DNA of 64,000 nucleotides from Alteraurantiacibacter aquimixticola (GTDB lineage Bacteria; Pseudomonadota; Alphaproteobacteria; Sphingomonadales; Sphingomonadaceae), in assembly GCF_004965515.1 (NCBI RefSeq), contig NZ_SSHH01000004.1, positions 154,599-218,598 on the forward strand. Reading direction: 5' to 3'. The notes under the pieces were generated by a model. It ran no database searches. It saw only the letters and a program-made list of their open reading frames with translations, and was not told where the DNA came from. Positions 61,968 to 64,000 of the stretch are shown piece after piece. Both the position numbers and the translations under genes were made by a program. How positions within the stretch are numbered: position 1 is the stretch's first letter; each line of letters opens with the position of its first letter.

Positions 61968-64000
61968 CTACAATCCCAACACCGCGATCTGCCGCAGCGC
62001 CTCGGTGCCGGTGGCATAGGCCAGCGCATCGGCGTAATCGGGCGCGTCCTTGTTCAGCATGGCGACAAGCCAATATTGCGCGGAGGTGCGATAGGCACTG
62101 GTATTGCCACCAACATTCATACCGCCCCAACTGCCCATGTTCACCCCGTCGATCACGATGACGTTGGCGGTGTTCGTGCTGATCGCTGTCGATAGATTGC
62201 CGCGAGTGGCCTGCACCACACCATTCACTGATGTGGGCGGGGATACCGCAGCGCTGTTTCCAGACTGCGCGCGGACCCTGGTCGAACTGGCGAAGTTCAC
62301 GAACAGGTCGGTATCAGCGCGGCCACTCTTCTGCACAAATACCAGCGTCGCATTGCCGGGCTTCGAGGTGGACAACGGCATGGTAAGGCGGTCCGTCAAT
62401 ACCGGATCATGATAGATACCTTTGTCATAGATCGGGCGCAGCGCCGGGTCGGTCTGCTCCAGATCGAACAAGCCGCCCGGCATCTGGTTGGGAACCAGCG
62501 CAACAGTGTCGCTGTCCCCCTGAACTACGGCACCGCCGTCGCCTGCCGTCATGTCCTGCGGCCTGGTGTAATCCCACCAGCCCAGCGTGGCGGCATAGCT
62601 CGTCATTTGGTTGGCGACGAACTTCGTGGTTACAGTGAAGTCCTCGCTCACCGTGCCGACAGTCAGCCTTGCAGTCACCGTTGCCTCGCTCGCGTCGCTC
62701 GATGTCACTCGCAATTCCACGGTATCGCCATTGTCCGCGGTGGTGTTGGCCGAGGACCATGCTCCGCCATTGACGCGGTATTCGCCGCCGGTCACGAACA
62801 GCTGGCCTGGCGCGACCATGCCCGCAAGCGTCACGGCGTTGCTGACATAGACGGTATCCAGTTCGGCATCTGCCGCGGCGGCAAATGCAAACGCGCCCGG
62901 CGTGACGATCACACCCTTGAGCGCGCCTACGGCGTCTACTTCCGCACGCAGCTGTCGGTTACGATCCCAGGCGAAGCGGGGGGCCTTGGGGCTAGCCTCC
63001 AATTGCGCCGCAGGGGTGAAATCGCCTGCCGTAACGTCGGCGAACAAGGTCGCTTCATCGCCGCCACTGGTGGTTTCCAAACCGCCTGGGATGGCACCCG
63101 CTCCATGCACGTGGTTGTCGCGCGGCACCATGTCAGGATCGGGGCCAGCACCGGCATAGCCGAGGCCTGGCAAGGCATTGTTGGCAAAGGCGCAATAGCT
63201 GTCGAGGTCCATGTTGACGCTGTCCATGCGGATCGACACGGACTGATTGGTCCATGTGTTGTGCATCGCGACGACATGGGAGAATTGGCAATTGGCCTTG
63301 CCCCACTGGCTCTTCTTATCGCCAGCGGCCACGGTATGGTAAATATCATTGATGAAGAAGCAGTCGGCTATCAGCCCGCCACCGGCAGGCCCCAAGAATA
63401 CTGACTGCACATTGGCTCCATTGACAAGGTTGCCGGTGAAGACCCCGTTCTGGAAGCCATTGCTGGCAATCTGGTAGAAATCCGAATGACGCGACCACTG
63501 GATGTAAAACTGGTGCGTCACATCTTTCATATCGACTGCGGCAAAGCCCTGTGATCCTGCACCTGTAGTGGCCGACACGCGACCGGCGACATAATCGGCT
63601 ACCGTGGAGTTGTTGCTCGCTGCGCTCCAGCCCGGCAAGGTGTTGAGCCAGTCCACCACGTCCTGAACGCTGTAGCCGTCCCCGACATTGCCGTTGTAAT
63701 AATCAGTGCTGCCACCGGTGTGGAACACCGCCTCATTGGCGCCCCAGTTCGCATAGTAATAGATGTCGTCGCCGCCAGCACCGCCGTTCCGGCGCAAGGT
63801 CGCAGTGGCCTCCGCGCCGGTATAGCTGGCGGTGAATACCGCATGATTGGTGCCCCAGAACGTATCGGCGTGGTCGTTCACCACGTTATCGATCACGCAT
63901 TTCGCACCCGAAACGATATCATAAGTGATCGCTTCGAAGGTACAGCCGCGCACCAGCGTGCAATCGCCACCTGCCCCGGCGAGGTTGGACACGGTGCATT
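61968..64000 (-). CDS. Large repeat protein with beta-helix and Ig-like regions (5' end beyond window)
   Basis: At least 677 codons; the frame stays open past base 64000 (reading CTVSNLAGAGGDCTLVRGC), so the N-terminus is missing. The first ~270 visible residues have irregular beta-helix repeats (GGLIADCFFINDIYHTVAA, HNTWTNQSVSIRMDSVNMDL). An Ig-like module follows (DNGDTVELRVTSSD, EATVTARLTVGTVS), then a ~200-residue C-terminal domain (LGWWDYTRPQDMTAGDG to ATGTEALRQIAVLGL). It is probably a secreted or phage-tail-like carbohydrate-active protein. It is convergent with the acetyltransferase gene. Confidence 0.75.
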   Translation of the reverse strand, partial: CTVSNLAGAGGDCTLVRGCTFEAITYDIVSGAKCVIDNVVNDHADTFWGTNHAVFTASYTGAEATATLRRNGGAGGDDIYYYANWGANEAVFHTGGSTDYYNGNVGDGYSVQDVVDWLNTLPGWSAASNNSTVADYVAGRVSATTGAGSQGFAAVDMKDVTHQFYIQWSRHSDFYQIASNGFQNGVFTGNLVNGANVQSVFLGPAGGGLIADCFFINDIYHTVAAGDKKSQWGKANCQFSHVVAMHNTWTNQSVSIRMDSVNMDLDSYCAFANNALPGLGYAGAGPDPDMVPRDNHVHGAGAIPGGLETTSGGDEATLFADVTAGDFTPAAQLEASPKAPRFAWDRNRQLRAEVDAVGALKGVIVTPGAFAFAAAADAELDTVYVSNAVTLAGMVAPGQLFVTGGEYRVNGGAWSSANTTADNGDTVELRVTSSDASEATVTARLTVGTVSEDFTVTTKFVANQMTSYAATLGWWDYTRPQDMTAGDGGAVVQGDSDTVALVPNQMPGGLFDLEQTDPALRPIYDKGIYHDPVLTDRLTMPLSTSKPGNATLVFVQKSGRADTDLFVNFASSTRVRAQSGNSAAVSPPTSVNGVVQATRGNLSTAISTNTANVIVIDGVNMGSWGGMNVGGNTSAYRTSAQYWLVAMLNKDAPDYADALAYATGTEALRQIAVLGL

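Overview
The window is high-GC chromosomal DNA from an alphaproteobacterium, most likely an Erythrobacteraceae or other Sphingomonadales member. The support is gene content and style: the 205-residue alphaproteobacterial nanoRNase NrnC, exosortase-A-associated glycosylation genes, a PHA depolymerase, sphingomonad-type REP palindromes, frequent GTG/TTG starts and many ATGA overlaps. No rRNA, tRNA, CRISPR array or transposase was recognised. This is judged from sequence reading only; no database search was run.

Layout. 1-12 kb is housekeeping: a HerA-like ATPase, a pabB/pabC fusion operon (pabBC, aminotransferase, RluA-type pseudouridine synthase, arfB), rpmG, lolA, a probable small structured RNA, exonuclease III, ribA, a small DksA/TraR zinc finger, a secreted beta-helix protein, a flavin monooxygenase, and an SPFH protein paired with a ribbon-helix-helix protein behind a near-perfect palindrome. 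12.5-27.5 kb holds recQ, three tiny acidic lipoproteins, a GlsB-like protein, uppP, an M13 peptidase, an ABC exporter, phaZ, a DUF4126 protein, an exosortase-A glycosylation pair with a 48-residue companion, and a 580-residue acidic disordered membrane protein. 27.8-38.7 kb holds gltBD, a REP-flanked GIY-YIG gene that abuts a truncated dksA/traR-like gene, a TauD/TfdA dioxygenase, ung, nrnC, lptC and lptA.

From about 38.7 kb to the end the window is a surface-glycan and secondary-metabolite region. It encodes a Wzy/ligase-type polymerase, several glycosyltransferases, two sulfotransferases, a complete rmlACDB set for dTDP-L-rhamnose, a Wzx-like flippase, a pyruvyl-transferase-like protein, a hexapeptide acetyltransferase and a large beta-helix protein that runs off the right edge. 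These suggest a rhamnose-containing, sulfated, pyruvylated or acetylated exopolysaccharide.

Embedded in it (43.27-51.29 kb) is the most interesting locus, a lasso-peptide cluster. It has a leader peptidase B2, an asparagine-synthetase-like cyclase, a 49-residue precursor with a YxxPxL...G leader and a predicted 17-residue core, a PRMT-like methyltransferase, an HPr-kinase-like enzyme, a stand-alone PqqD-like B1 protein, an ABC exporter and a PF14907-type nucleotidyltransferase. Both C-terminal-serine tailoring enzyme types (kinase and nucleotidyltransferase) occur with a core that ends in proline, and the methyltransferase has lost the PRMT double-Glu residues although the core has no arginine. 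The final product is therefore not predictable from known lasso peptides.
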